Assembly (NCBI GenBank): GCA_937858165.1
Contig: CALLZA010000560.1
Location: forward strand, 1 to 8,435
Source of the DNA: an uncultured Ardenticatenia bacterium
Lineage (GTDB): Bacteria; Chloroflexota; Anaerolineae; Promineifilales; Promineifilaceae
Direction of reading: 5' to 3'
Length of the DNA stretch: 8,435 nucleotides
In this document: in pieces, positions 1-5,779 of the stretch
Layout: every line of letters starts with the position of its first letter
Numbering within the stretch: the stretch's first letter is position 1
Notes under the pieces: generated by a model
Told to the model about the DNA's origin: nothing
Seen by the model: only the letters and a program-made list of their open reading frames with translations
Databases searched by the model: none
Position numbers and translations under genes: made by a program

Positions 1-1
1 G

Positions 2-868
2 GCCGGCGGCATCGAGTCAATGGCGCGCGTGCCGATGGGCAGCGACGGCGGGGCGATGTGGGACGACTACGCGGTGATGGCCCAGCTCGACATCGTGCCC
101 CAAGGCATCAGCGCCGACCTGATCGCCTCGCTGGAGGGCTTCAGCCGCGCCGATGTGGACGGCTACGCCCTGCGCTCGCAGCAGCGGGCGGCCATCGCGC
201 AACAGAACGGCCACTTCTCGTCCATCGTTCCCGTCCGCGCCGCCGACGGCCGCGTCCTGCTCGATTGCGATGAGCACGCCCGGCCCGACGCGACGCTGGA
301 GGGGCTGGGCGCGCTGAAGCCGGCTTTCGTCAATCTCGGTGCGATGGGCTTCGACGCCGTGGCTTTGCGCAAGTATCCGCAGCTGACGCAGATCGACCAC
401 GTCCACACCGCCGGTAACTCGTCGGGCATCGTCGATGGGGCGGCGCTGGTGCTGGTCGGGTCAAAGGAAAAGGGCGCGGCGCTGGGGCTGCGGCCGCGGG
501 CGCGGATCGTCTCGGCCGCGTTGCTGGGCGACGAGCCGACGATTATGCTGACCGCCCCCGCCCCGACCTCGCAGCGGGCGCTGAAGAAGGCGGGCATGAC
601 GGTAGACGACATCGACCTGTTCGAGATCAACGAAGCGTTCGCCTCGGTCGTGCTGAAGTTCATCCGCGAGATGGGCTTGCCCGACGGGCCGGAGCGGGTC
701 AACGTCAACGGTGGGGCCATCGCCCTGGGCCACCCGCTGGGGGCCACGGGCGCGATGCTCCTGGGCACGGCGCTGGACGAGCTGGAGCGACGCGACCTAT
801 CGACCGCGCTCATCACCCTGTGCGCGGGGGGCGGGATGGGGATTGCGACGATTGTCGAGCGGGTGTAA
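2..868 (+). CDS. Thiolase (acetyl-CoA C-acyltransferase), 5' truncated by window edge
   Basis: The C-terminal part of a type I/II thiolase, which either cleaves 3-ketoacyl-CoA with CoA or condenses two acyl-CoAs in the cytoplasm. The frame is open from base 2 ([14 protein letters not shown] is a classic thiolase stretch), so the ATG at 20 is internal and the N-terminal third with the nucleophilic Cys lies outside the window. Counting from that ATG, the signatures are FEINEAFAS near residue 203, [15 protein letters not shown] with the catalytic His at 238, and CAGGGMG with the second active-site Cys at 268. The '[19 protein letters not shown]' segment is typical of FadA-like acetyl-CoA acetyltransferases used in fatty-acid oxidation. 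Beta-oxidation and biosynthetic thiolase roles cannot be separated from this fragment. The gene ends in TAA, 17 bases before a large inverted repeat. All visible catalytic residues are intact, so I take it as functional. Confidence 0.95.
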   Translation, partial: AGGIESMARVPMGSDGGAMWDDYAVMAQLDIVPQGISADLIASLEGFSRADVDGYALRSQQRAAIAQQNGHFSSIVPVRAADGRVLLDCDEHARPDATLEGLGALKPAFVNLGAMGFDAVALRKYPQLTQIDHVHTAGNSSGIVDGAALVLVGSKEKGAALGLRPRARIVSAALLGDEPTIMLTAPAPTSQRALKKAGMTVDDIDLFEINEAFASVVLKFIREMGLPDGPERVNVNGGAIALGHPLGATGAMLLGTALDELERRDLSTALITLCAGGGMGIATIVERV

Positions 869-885
869 GCGTTCAACCCTCACCA

Positions 886-958
886 AACACCTGACAGGTG
901 CGCGGCCAATGGCACTCTGATGAAAGTGAGATTTGAGGCCGCGCACCTGTCAGGTGTT
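886..958. repeat. Nested palindromic repeat: 22-bp perfect inverted repeat with palindromic arms
   Basis: Bases 886-907 and 937-958 are exact reverse complements (22 of 22), separated by a 29-base loop. Each arm itself contains the odd palindrome CACCTGACAGGTG (left arm 888-900) or its complement CACCTGTCAGGTG (right arm 944-956), so each arm can fold alone or the two can pair together. It lies just after the thiolase stop and before the antitoxin promoter. No T-run follows the right arm, so it is not a standard intrinsic terminator. It could be a REP/MITE-like element, an operator pair or an mRNA-stabilising hairpin. Confidence 0.85.
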
Positions 959-991
959 AGCCACAGGCCCACCGCCTTGTCCACCGGCATC

Positions 992-1000
992 TGTTAAAAT
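992..1000 (+). promoter_or_regulatory. Extended -10 promoter (TGTTAAAAT) for a likely leaderless antitoxin mRNA
   Basis: TG-T-TAAAAT fits an extended -10 element. The hexamer (995-1000) ends 7 bases before the ATG at 1008 and no Shine-Dalgarno lies between, so transcription would begin at or next to the start codon. No convincing -35 box is seen at the normal distance, which is tolerated with a TGn extension. Confidence 0.45.
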
Positions 1001-1007
1001 GGTACCC

Positions 1008-1250
1008 ATGACCTACATGACCATTCGCGCGACCGTCCGACACGGCAAGGTTGAGTTGCTTGACGACATCACCTTGCCCGAAGACGCGACCTTGCTGGTC
1101 ACGGTACTGGATGACGTGATCCTGGAGCAATACACCCTAGGCGATCATCTTATCACCGGCCTGGAAGACGTTCTTTCGGAGCGAACCTTAGAAGTGACTG
1201 GTGATCAGGAACTTGCCGACTACCTGGCCACTGTTCTCGGCAAGGCCTGA
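1008..1250 (+). CDS. Antitoxin-like protein, DUF104/AF2212-type
   Basis: An 80-residue protein whose N-terminal half (ATVRHGKVELLDDITLPEDA, residues 8-27) resembles the short beta-rich DNA-binding domain of the DUF104/AF2212-like antitoxins, in which 'x-V-x-x-G-x-(L/V)-x-L-L-(D/E)-x-(V/I)-x-L-P-E' is the recurring pattern. The acidic C-terminal half (residues 36-80) would bind the toxin. Its stop codon shares a base with the ATG of the next gene (TGATG, overlap at 1250), the usual arrangement of an antitoxin-toxin pair with coupled translation. The start at 1008 is chosen because a -10-like box ends 7 bases upstream; in-frame ATGs at 999 and 1017 are alternatives. Since the neighbouring toxin is broken, this would now be an orphan antitoxin. 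The family call comes from recognised pattern, not from a database search. Confidence 0.7.
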   Translation: MTYMTIRATVRHGKVELLDDITLPEDATLLVTVLDDVILEQYTLGDHLITGLEDVLSERTLEVTGDQELADYLATVLGKA

Positions 1251-1471
1251 TGCGTTATCGGTACGTCTTCACGCAGTGGTTCGAGCGCAATCTCCGTCAT
1301 CTGCACCGCCACAATCCACGTCTACGACGCGATCTAACCGAGTTCCTCCAGGGGCTTGACGCCGAGGACGACAAGGTAATCCCCTGTCCATTTCGGTGCC
1401 CCACGGATCACGTAGCCACTGCGATACTTCCTCCGGCCGCATCATCTCCTGAATCACCCGCCACAACTTGA
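1250..1471 (+). pseudogene. RelE/ParE-type toxin, C-terminally truncated
   Basis: The first ~45 residues (MRYRYVFTQWFERNLRHLHR, then NPRLRRDLTEFLQGLDAEDDKVIP) match the N-terminal helices of RelE/ParE-superfamily ribonuclease or gyrase toxins that follow DUF104-type antitoxins. After about base 1384 the frame turns into 28 residues of unrelated, Pro/Ala/Ser-rich sequence and stops at 1471. None of the three plus-strand frames after 1384 resumes a toxin-like sequence ('GGxRKxR...YRVIYY'), so this is replacement by other DNA and not a simple frameshift. Without the beta-sheet core that carries the catalytic residues it should be inactive. It overlaps the antitoxin stop by one base. The foreign tail is antisense to another fragment, annotated separately. 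Confidence 0.65.
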
Positions 1472-1484
1472 CCGTCAGCGCGTT
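1385..1484 (-). pseudogene. Fragment of an unidentified coding sequence, antisense to the toxin tail
   Basis: Read on the minus strand from 1484, the sequence encodes NALTVKLWRVIQEMMRPEEV followed by SQWLRDPWGTEMDRG, which looks like real protein (balanced charged, aromatic and helical residues) but has a stop immediately upstream at 1485-1487 and no good start. Its end near 1385 coincides with the point where toxin similarity on the other strand ends. I do not recognise the family. The simplest reading is a deletion or recombination junction that joined the 5' part of a toxin gene to part of an opposite-strand gene. Confidence 0.35.
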
Positions 1485-1680
1485 TTATAGCAGGCTCTAG
1501 TAATCGTTACGAAATTCGACACCGGCCGCGCCGGGCGTGTCGGCAACTGTCGGCATTGCCGCGCATAGCGTCTAAATTCCGGCCCCGTTTTGCCTCTACA
1601 ATGGCCTCAATCACAGCAGTCGCGGCCCAGCCACCGAGACTGCCACACCAAACGGCAACTTCACGTCTCAGGAGGACATC
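1472..1680. other. Intergenic region upstream of the secreted-protein gene
   Basis: No gene is supported here. It holds an imperfect direct repeat (GTCGGCA at 1539-1545 and 1549-1555), an 11-base near-palindrome CGGCATTGCCG (1551-1561), a possible -10 box TACAAT at 1597-1602 without a clear -35, and a roughly 70-base leader ending in the AGGAGG ribosome-binding site. The palindrome could be an operator, but this is speculative. Confidence 0.35.
1670..1675 (+). promoter_or_regulatory. Strong Shine-Dalgarno AGGAGG
   Basis: AGGAGG, a perfect anti-16S match, ends 5 bases before the ATG at 1681 and fixes that start. It contrasts with the neighbouring genes that lack any such site. Confidence 0.85.
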
Positions 1681-2088
1681 ATGAAGGGCAAGATCAGGAA
1701 TTTCGTGCTGGTGTTCGTGGTGATGCTCGGCCTGCTGGCCGCGTTCACCGAAGCCCCGTCGGCCCACGCCTGGCCCTGGAGCAGCAAGACCACCGTCGAG
1801 GCGTCGGTCGGCTGGCGCGGCAACTTTATGCCCGGCACGATGCGTTGCCATAGCGCTACGGCATCCGTCAACGGCCAGACCTTCTACGCGACGGTCTCCA
1901 ATCCGTGGTACTCGACCAAGTGCAAGGTTACGTTCCACAACGTGCCGGTCAACACCAACGCCTACATCACCGTCCGGGCGACCTATAACTTCCCCTTGCC
2001 GACAACCAGGACCGTCAGCGCCTGGCGGTGGGTGCCGAAGCCGTCCACGTTCGAAAACGTCACCGTCGCCGACATCTGGCTCAACTAG
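1681..2088 (+). CDS. Small secreted protein of unknown function
   Basis: A 135-residue protein with a textbook Sec signal peptide: MKGK-R at the N-terminus, a hydrophobic core (FVLVFVVMLGLLAAF, residues 8-22) and a probable signal peptidase I site after APSAHA (residue 30), leaving a mature protein of about 105 residues. The mature part is rich in Trp, Tyr, Thr and Val in alternating patterns (TVEASVGW, YITVRATYNF), suggesting a small beta-sandwich. Its only two cysteines, Cys56 and Cys81, could form one disulfide after export. I do not recognise a family; a carbohydrate- or surface-binding role would be a guess. It has a strong ribosome-binding site and its own downstream terminator, so it is probably a single-gene, well-expressed transcript. 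It converges with the PBP-like gene, whose last codon is 62 bases away. Confidence 0.85.
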   Translation: MKGKIRNFVLVFVVMLGLLAAFTEAPSAHAWPWSSKTTVEASVGWRGNFMPGTMRCHSATASVNGQTFYATVSNPWYSTKCKVTFHNVPVNTNAYITVRATYNFPLPTTRTVSAWRWVPKPSTFENVTVADIWLN

Positions 2089-2107
2089 TCGTCGCCTTTG
2101 GGGGGCG

Positions 2108-2142
2108 AAGGGGAGTGGAAACAGCGTTCCACTCCCCTTTTT
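2108..2142 (+). terminator. Intrinsic terminator after the secreted-protein gene
   Basis: A 13-bp perfect stem (AAGGGGAGTGGAA at 2108-2120 with TTCCACTCCCCTT at 2127-2139), loop ACAGCG, and a T-run at 2138-2142. It lies 20 bases after the secreted-protein stop and just before the end of the convergent PBP-like gene. The T-run is on the plus side only, so it should work mainly for the plus-strand gene. Confidence 0.92.
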
Positions 2143-2150
2143 GTTGCCGC

Positions 2151-4670
2151 CTACTCCGGCGCGGCGTTGGCCACCGTCACTGGAATCGCCACCTCGTCGA
2201 ACGTCCCATCAGCGCGGACGACGGTCAGCAGCAGCATATAGAGGCCGTCCTTCACCAGCGTCGTGTCCCACACGCCCAACTCGCCGTTCGTCACCGTCTC
2301 GCCCCGCTCGACCAACACAACCAACGCTTCCGGCAAAAGGCCAGGAAAGTAGGCCAGGCGGTAGGAAGCGAACGCCTCACCGCCGGCCGAACCGACCACT
2401 GACCACTGACCGCTGACTACTGACCACGCCTCCGGCGAGACCACGGCCGCCCCACCCACCCGCGCCGGCACGCGGCGGATGGTATCATACTCCGTGGGCG
2501 GCGCGGGGATGCCCTGTTCGGCCGCCCAGGCCGCGGCTTCGAGCGGGTAGACAGTGTAGACGCGCCGCTCGATCAGGTTGGCCGGCGTCAGGATGGTCGC
2601 CAGCCGCTCCGTCTCGCGGTTGACGGCTACCTCGCGGGTCATGATGTCCGTCGTCGCCGGCGCTGTGCCGGCGGCGAACCACTCGCGCACCGTTGGGCAG
2701 GACGGCCCGTCGCGGCGGGGCAACAGGCCAGACAAGGCACAGACCTCCACGGCGGTCAGGCCGGACGGCGTCGGCCGGGCTGCCGGTTCGCCGGGTGCGG
2801 CCAGCGCCCGCGCCGCGGCGGCGGTGGTGGTCTCGTCGGCCGCGCCGCCCGCCCATACGCCCACTACCTGCCCCGGCGTGGCAGCGATGGCCCAGGCGTC
2901 ACCAGCCGCGTCCGAGACACCCACAGCCACGGCCACCGGCTCGCCGCCGGCCAGCATGTCGCTCAGCAGCCAGGCCAGCGCCGGGTCGAGCGCGTCGCGG
3001 GTTTGTGGGGCAAAGGTGTAGACCTCGTCGCCGCGGGCGTCCAGCACATGGGCGATGGTCGCCGGGCGCGGCGCGTCGCCGAGCGCGCCGATCAGGGCGC
3101 CACCGTTGGCAATGGCGGCGAAGGCGTGGGACAGGCTCAGCAGGTCGGCCGCGAACCCCTCGTCGGCAAAAGCCAGCCCGCGGGCCGCCTCGCCGGCCGC
3201 CACGCCCAGCGCGCGGGCGTTGTCGATCACTTGCGCCGCGCCCACCCAGCCGAGCACCTGGGCCGCCGGGGCAGCGCGCCCGCTGACCAGCGCCTCACGC
3301 AGCCGCAGCGGGCCGCGATACTGCCCGTCGGCGTCGCCGGGCACGACGGGGCGGCCCTCTTCCAGGTAGATGCGCTCAACGTCGAAGGTCAGGCTGGCCG
3401 CGGTATACCCCTGACTCAGGGCGGTCAGGTAGATGAACGGGCGGACGAGCGTGCCGGTGGGCCGGGCGGGCAGGTCGTCGGCGGCCAGGGCGAGGATTGC
3501 CCCCGTAGTGGGGTCTAGAATGACGACAGCAGCGGCCGTCGCCTCGTCGCTTGCCGGCAGGTCGAGCGCCGGGCAAGCCGGCCCACCGCCCCCCGGCCCC
3601 TCCCCGCCTACAACGGCGACGGTCGCGCACTCGGCCGCCGCCTGTTGCGCCAGATCGAGCGTCGTTTCGACGACGTAGCCGCCGCGAACCAGCCGGGTCG
3701 GGCCGAGCACGCGCTCCAGTTCGGCACGGGCCAACCGGGCAAAGACGGGCACGGTCGATGCGCTGCCTGGAGCCGCCGCCAGTGCCAGTGGTTCGGCCGC
3801 GGCCGCGGCTGCCTCATCGGGCGCGAGGAAGCCGTATTGCGCCATAATTTCCAGCACAGTTGCCGCGTTGGCGCGGGTTGCGTCGGGGGTGTCGAACGGG
3901 TTGGCCGCCGGGTCGCGGGCCGTCGCCGCCAGCAGCGCCGCCTGAGCGGCCGTCAACTCCGCCGCGCCGATGCCGAAGTAGACGCGCGCCGCGGCGTCGA
4001 TGCCATAGGCCAGATGACCGTAGTAGGTGGTGTTGAGCGTCCACTCTACGAGTTGTTCGCGGCCAAAGCGGCGCTCTATCTGCCAGCCGAGGAACCAGTT
4101 CTGCAGGGCCTGGCGCGTCGGAGCCTGGGGCAGGGGTTCCTGCCTCAGGTGAGTAGCCACCAAATCGCCCAGCAGCGGCGACTGCACCTGCGTCACCGCC
4201 CCCGTGCGCGCCCACTCGGCCGTCGCCGCGGCCAGGTCGAGCGGCGGGCGGTCGAAGTAAGTCGGGTCGGCCGCGGCCAGCGTGGCGCTGATGACCACCG
4301 GCGGCAGGTCGCCCAGCGTCACCCAGCCCGCACCGCCCGCCCGCGGGTCGGCTATCTCGTCGAGCAGCACCGGTTGGCGCAGGCCGCCGGCGTCGGGCAC
4401 GTCGTAGGCGTAGAGGCGAGTTGTGGCCGGGGAGGGGGCGTAGGTCGTGGGCAGGTCGCGCAGCGACTCGACATCGGGCAGGTCACGCACGAAGGCCAGC
4501 AACCCGGCGGCGCCGCCGGCCAGCGCCGCCGCCGGGGCGAAGACGGCCGCCAGGGCCAGTAGCAGCGCCGCCGCCGCCACGGTGCGGGTCAGGCGCGGGG
4601 CGCGGCCGTTGGCCTGTCGCGACCGCCGGCGGCGGCGACGGACGATATCAGTCGGTGTCACGCTACGCAT
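2151..4670 (-). CDS. Class A penicillin-binding protein homologue (PBP1C-like) with all catalytic motifs lost
   Basis: An 839-residue type II membrane protein: Arg-rich cytoplasmic tail (11-18), one membrane helix (about 31-61), a GT51-like domain (about 115-260), a transpeptidase-like domain (about 375-615) and a PBP1C-like tail with the pattern CALSGLLP...CPTVREWF (644-665). The fold signatures are clear, e.g. LNTTYYGHLAYGIDAAARVYFG-type GT51 sequence at 212-233 and RPFIYLTAL after the position of SxxK. The active sites are not: the GT51 'ED-xxF' glutamate aligns with Ala134, the second glutamate ('RKxxE') with Asn191, SxxK reads TLVR (407-410), SxN reads GRA (464-466) and KTG is absent (VSDA, 585-588). 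It probably binds or scaffolds peptidoglycan machinery without synthesising it. No Shine-Dalgarno precedes the ATG. Four cysteines lie outside the membrane (348, 366, 644, 658). A heptamer repeat falls in residues 748-759. The frame is intact throughout, with no internal stops, arguing against a decaying pseudogene. Confidence 0.88.
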   Translation of the reverse strand: MRSVTPTDIVRRRRRRSRQANGRAPRLTRTVAAAALLLALAAVFAPAAALAGGAAGLLAFVRDLPDVESLRDLPTTYAPSPATTRLYAYDVPDAGGLRQPVLLDEIADPRAGGAGWVTLGDLPPVVISATLAAADPTYFDRPPLDLAAATAEWARTGAVTQVQSPLLGDLVATHLRQEPLPQAPTRQALQNWFLGWQIERRFGREQLVEWTLNTTYYGHLAYGIDAAARVYFGIGAAELTAAQAALLAATARDPAANPFDTPDATRANAATVLEIMAQYGFLAPDEAAAAAAEPLALAAAPGSASTVPVFARLARAELERVLGPTRLVRGGYVVETTLDLAQQAAAECATVAVVGGEGPGGGGPACPALDLPASDEATAAAVVILDPTTGAILALAADDLPARPTGTLVRPFIYLTALSQGYTAASLTFDVERIYLEEGRPVVPGDADGQYRGPLRLREALVSGRAAPAAQVLGWVGAAQVIDNARALGVAAGEAARGLAFADEGFAADLLSLSHAFAAIANGGALIGALGDAPRPATIAHVLDARGDEVYTFAPQTRDALDPALAWLLSDMLAGGEPVAVAVGVSDAAGDAWAIAATPGQVVGVWAGGAADETTTAAAARALAAPGEPAARPTPSGLTAVEVCALSGLLPRRDGPSCPTVREWFAAGTAPATTDIMTREVAVNRETERLATILTPANLIERRVYTVYPLEAAAWAAEQGIPAPPTEYDTIRRVPARVGGAAVVSPEAWSVVSGQWSVVGSAGGEAFASYRLAYFPGLLPEALVVLVERGETVTNGELGVWDTTLVKDGLYMLLLTVVRADGTFDEVAIPVTVANAAPE
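2394..2428. repeat. Heptanucleotide tandem repeat inside the PBP-like gene
   Basis: Five head-to-tail heptamers: GACCACT, GACCACT, GACCGCT, GACTACT, GACCACG. On the coding (minus) strand they read as AGTGGTC-type units and encode WSVVSGQWSVVG. Short heptamer arrays of this kind are known from cyanobacteria and Chloroflexi (established knowledge, recalled and not checked here). They lie in the linker between the Cys-containing tail and the final beta-rich segment. Confidence 0.9.
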
Positions 4671-4676
4671 GAGGCG

Positions 4677-4705
4677 ATTGTCGCAGGTAGGTCACGTGAC
4701 GGCAA
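4677..4705 (-). promoter_or_regulatory. Putative promoter of the PBP-like gene with a palindrome in the spacer
   Basis: On the minus strand, TTGCCG (4705-4700) and GACAAT (4682-4677) are separated by 17 bases, and a TG-C extension precedes the -10. The -10 ends 6 bases before the ATG at 4670, implying a leaderless mRNA, and no Shine-Dalgarno is present. The spacer contains the perfect 10-bp palindrome GTCACGTGAC (4691-4700). Confidence 0.4.
4691..4700. promoter_or_regulatory. 10-bp perfect palindrome GTCACGTGAC, candidate operator
   Basis: GTCACGTGAC is its own reverse complement and lies between the proposed -35 and -10 of the PBP-like gene, where a bound dimeric repressor would block RNA polymerase. 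No binding protein can be named from this window. Confidence 0.35.
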
Positions 4706-4721
4706 CCGGCATCGACCGGTT
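4704..4721. other. Small hairpin downstream of the M23 gene
   Basis: AACCGG (4704-4709) pairs with CCGGTT (4716-4721) around a 6-base loop, 9 bases after the M23 stop codon. No T-run follows on either strand, so it would at most be a weak or factor-dependent termination or mRNA-stabilising structure. Confidence 0.35.
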
Positions 4722-4730
4722 CCGACTGGC

Positions 4731-5567
4731 TCAGGTCGCGAAGACGCGAACCTCGGCAATAATTGGCACTTTGTCGTTCTGGTTGAAGAGGAATTCGATC
4801 TGGTTGAAGAACAGAGAATCCCGCCAGGCTATCTCGACACGGCGCCCGGATAGGAACGCCATTCGGAGCGTCTCCACCAACGATCTTCCTTCTTCCGTCA
4901 AATTGTCAAGCGGGTAATAAAGGTTCCGTCCGAATTGCGGGACGCGGATGCGGAGAAATCGCAGCAATCGCCCGCGAATGATTTCACCGAACTCAGATAT
5001 TGGCTCTGGGGTCAATACCTTCCTCGACGAATCGTCATTCCGATAACGCTTCTTCTCCCAGTCATACAAGGCCCATGTCGGATCAATGGGAAGGCTGTTC
5101 TCGTAACTGGCGACAGGGCGGTCGAAGGGATAGCGTATTTCAAAGTGGAGGTGGGAGTCACTAGCCGTAAAGGGTCCGACCTCCGCAATCGGAGTTCCCT
5201 GGGTGACCCTCTGGTTAACGATCACATTGATATTTTGCAGGTGCTGGTAATAGGTCAGGTAGTGAAATCCCTTCGTGTGCTCGAGCGTAAGACTGGTCTC
5301 CCCAACGGCAAGAACAGTCCCACTCTGGCTGGCAAACACCGGCGTGCCGATCGGAGCCAGCAGATCAAGGCCATCATGCAACCGGATCAGTCCCGGCGAG
5401 GTGACATCCCGTCGCGCACCGAACAAACCGACCGAGCCGACAGTTGGGCGAGAATTATCATGGACGCGCGCCTTCAATGGAAAGGGGCTGATGAATTCCG
5501 AATCCCCGAGGCCAAGATCCATTGGCGGAACAATCCCCAACAACCGGGGCTCTATGTATTGGGTCAT
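4731..5567 (-). CDS. M23-family (LytM/lysostaphin-type) metallopeptidase without signal peptide
   Basis: A 278-residue zinc endopeptidase of the family that cuts peptide cross-links in peptidoglycan. The catalytic domain spans about residues 50-165: HDGLD (zinc ligands His64 and Asp68), YYQHL (His109, catalytic) and SHLHFEI (His139 catalytic, His141 zinc ligand), all intact. The N-terminus (MTQYIEPRLLGIVPP) has no hydrophobic signal or membrane helix, so the route to the wall is unclear; delivery by a phage-tail-like device, lysis or a cytoplasmic role are options. Residues about 195-278 (LYYPLDNLTEEGRSLVETLR and following) form an extra domain I do not recognise. An AGGAG site (5574-5578) spaced 6 bases before the ATG fixes the start. 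Base composition is lower in GC than the flanking PBP and Imm5-like genes, compatible with transfer. It sits 60 bases upstream of the PBP-like gene, same strand, suggesting linked cell-wall roles. Confidence 0.9.
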   Translation of the reverse strand: MTQYIEPRLLGIVPPMDLGLGDSEFISPFPLKARVHDNSRPTVGSVGLFGARRDVTSPGLIRLHDGLDLLAPIGTPVFASQSGTVLAVGETSLTLEHTKGFHYLTYYQHLQNINVIVNQRVTQGTPIAEVGPFTASDSHLHFEIRYPFDRPVASYENSLPIDPTWALYDWEKKRYRNDDSSRKVLTPEPISEFGEIIRGRLLRFLRIRVPQFGRNLYYPLDNLTEEGRSLVETLRMAFLSGRRVEIAWRDSLFFNQIEFLFNQNDKVPIIAEVRVFAT

Positions 5568-5628
5568 CCATTTCTCCTGTAATACGGTAGGTCAATGAAC
5601 ATGAAACACCAGAGTGATAATCTTGAAT

Positions 5629-5772
5629 TACCAGGTGTATGTCTTCCGGCTCCAACGCATACAACTCCGGCAGCGGCTCGGCCGTCGGCGCGAAGCCGCG
5701 ACGCATGTAGAACTGCACCGTGTTGACCGAGGGCATGACCGAGACGACCATCGCCGTGTTGCCTGCGCCCAG
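5629..5772 (-). pseudogene. Remnant of a GNAT acetyltransferase (C-terminal segment)
   Basis: Minus-strand translation gives NTAMVVSVMPSVNTVQFYMR then RGFAPTAEPLPELYALEPED and IHLV, matching the end of GNAT N-acetyltransferases ('...N..A..FYxxxGFxPTAEPLPELFELEPEDIHL'). A stop codon (5775-5773) lies directly upstream and the acetyl-CoA binding motif (Q/RxxGxG/A) is absent, so only the last ~48 residues survive. Downstream the frame runs on without homology into the M23 start region. It lies between the Imm5-like stop and the M23 gene. A short orphan protein starting at the ATG at 5751 cannot be excluded but is unlikely to fold. Confidence 0.6.
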
Positions 5773-5779
5773 TCATCGA

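Noticed and set aside
163..876. 237-codon minus-strand frame opposite the thiolase
   Set aside because: It is Ser/Pro/Arg-rich shadow sequence; the plus strand carries clear thiolase motifs across the same span.
886..958. Inverted repeat as an intrinsic terminator for the thiolase
   Set aside because: No T-run follows the stem and the loop is 29 bases, so it is kept as a repeat element only.
2394..2428. CRISPR-like or transposon-end repeat
   Set aside because: Units are contiguous 7-mers without spacers, target duplications or terminal inverted repeats.
3003..4562. Long plus-strand open frames opposite the PBP-like gene (171 and 305 codons)
   Set aside because: They lie antisense to a strongly supported coding frame in very GC-rich DNA, have Arg/Gly/Ala-rich low-information sequence and no ribosome-binding site.
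4704..4721. Hairpin as an M23 terminator
   Set aside because: The stem is only 6 bp and no T-run follows on the minus strand.
5458..5751. 97-codon minus-strand frame as an intact acetyltransferase
   Set aside because: It lacks the acetyl-CoA binding part, and its second half overlaps the M23 start in another frame. It is treated as a remnant.
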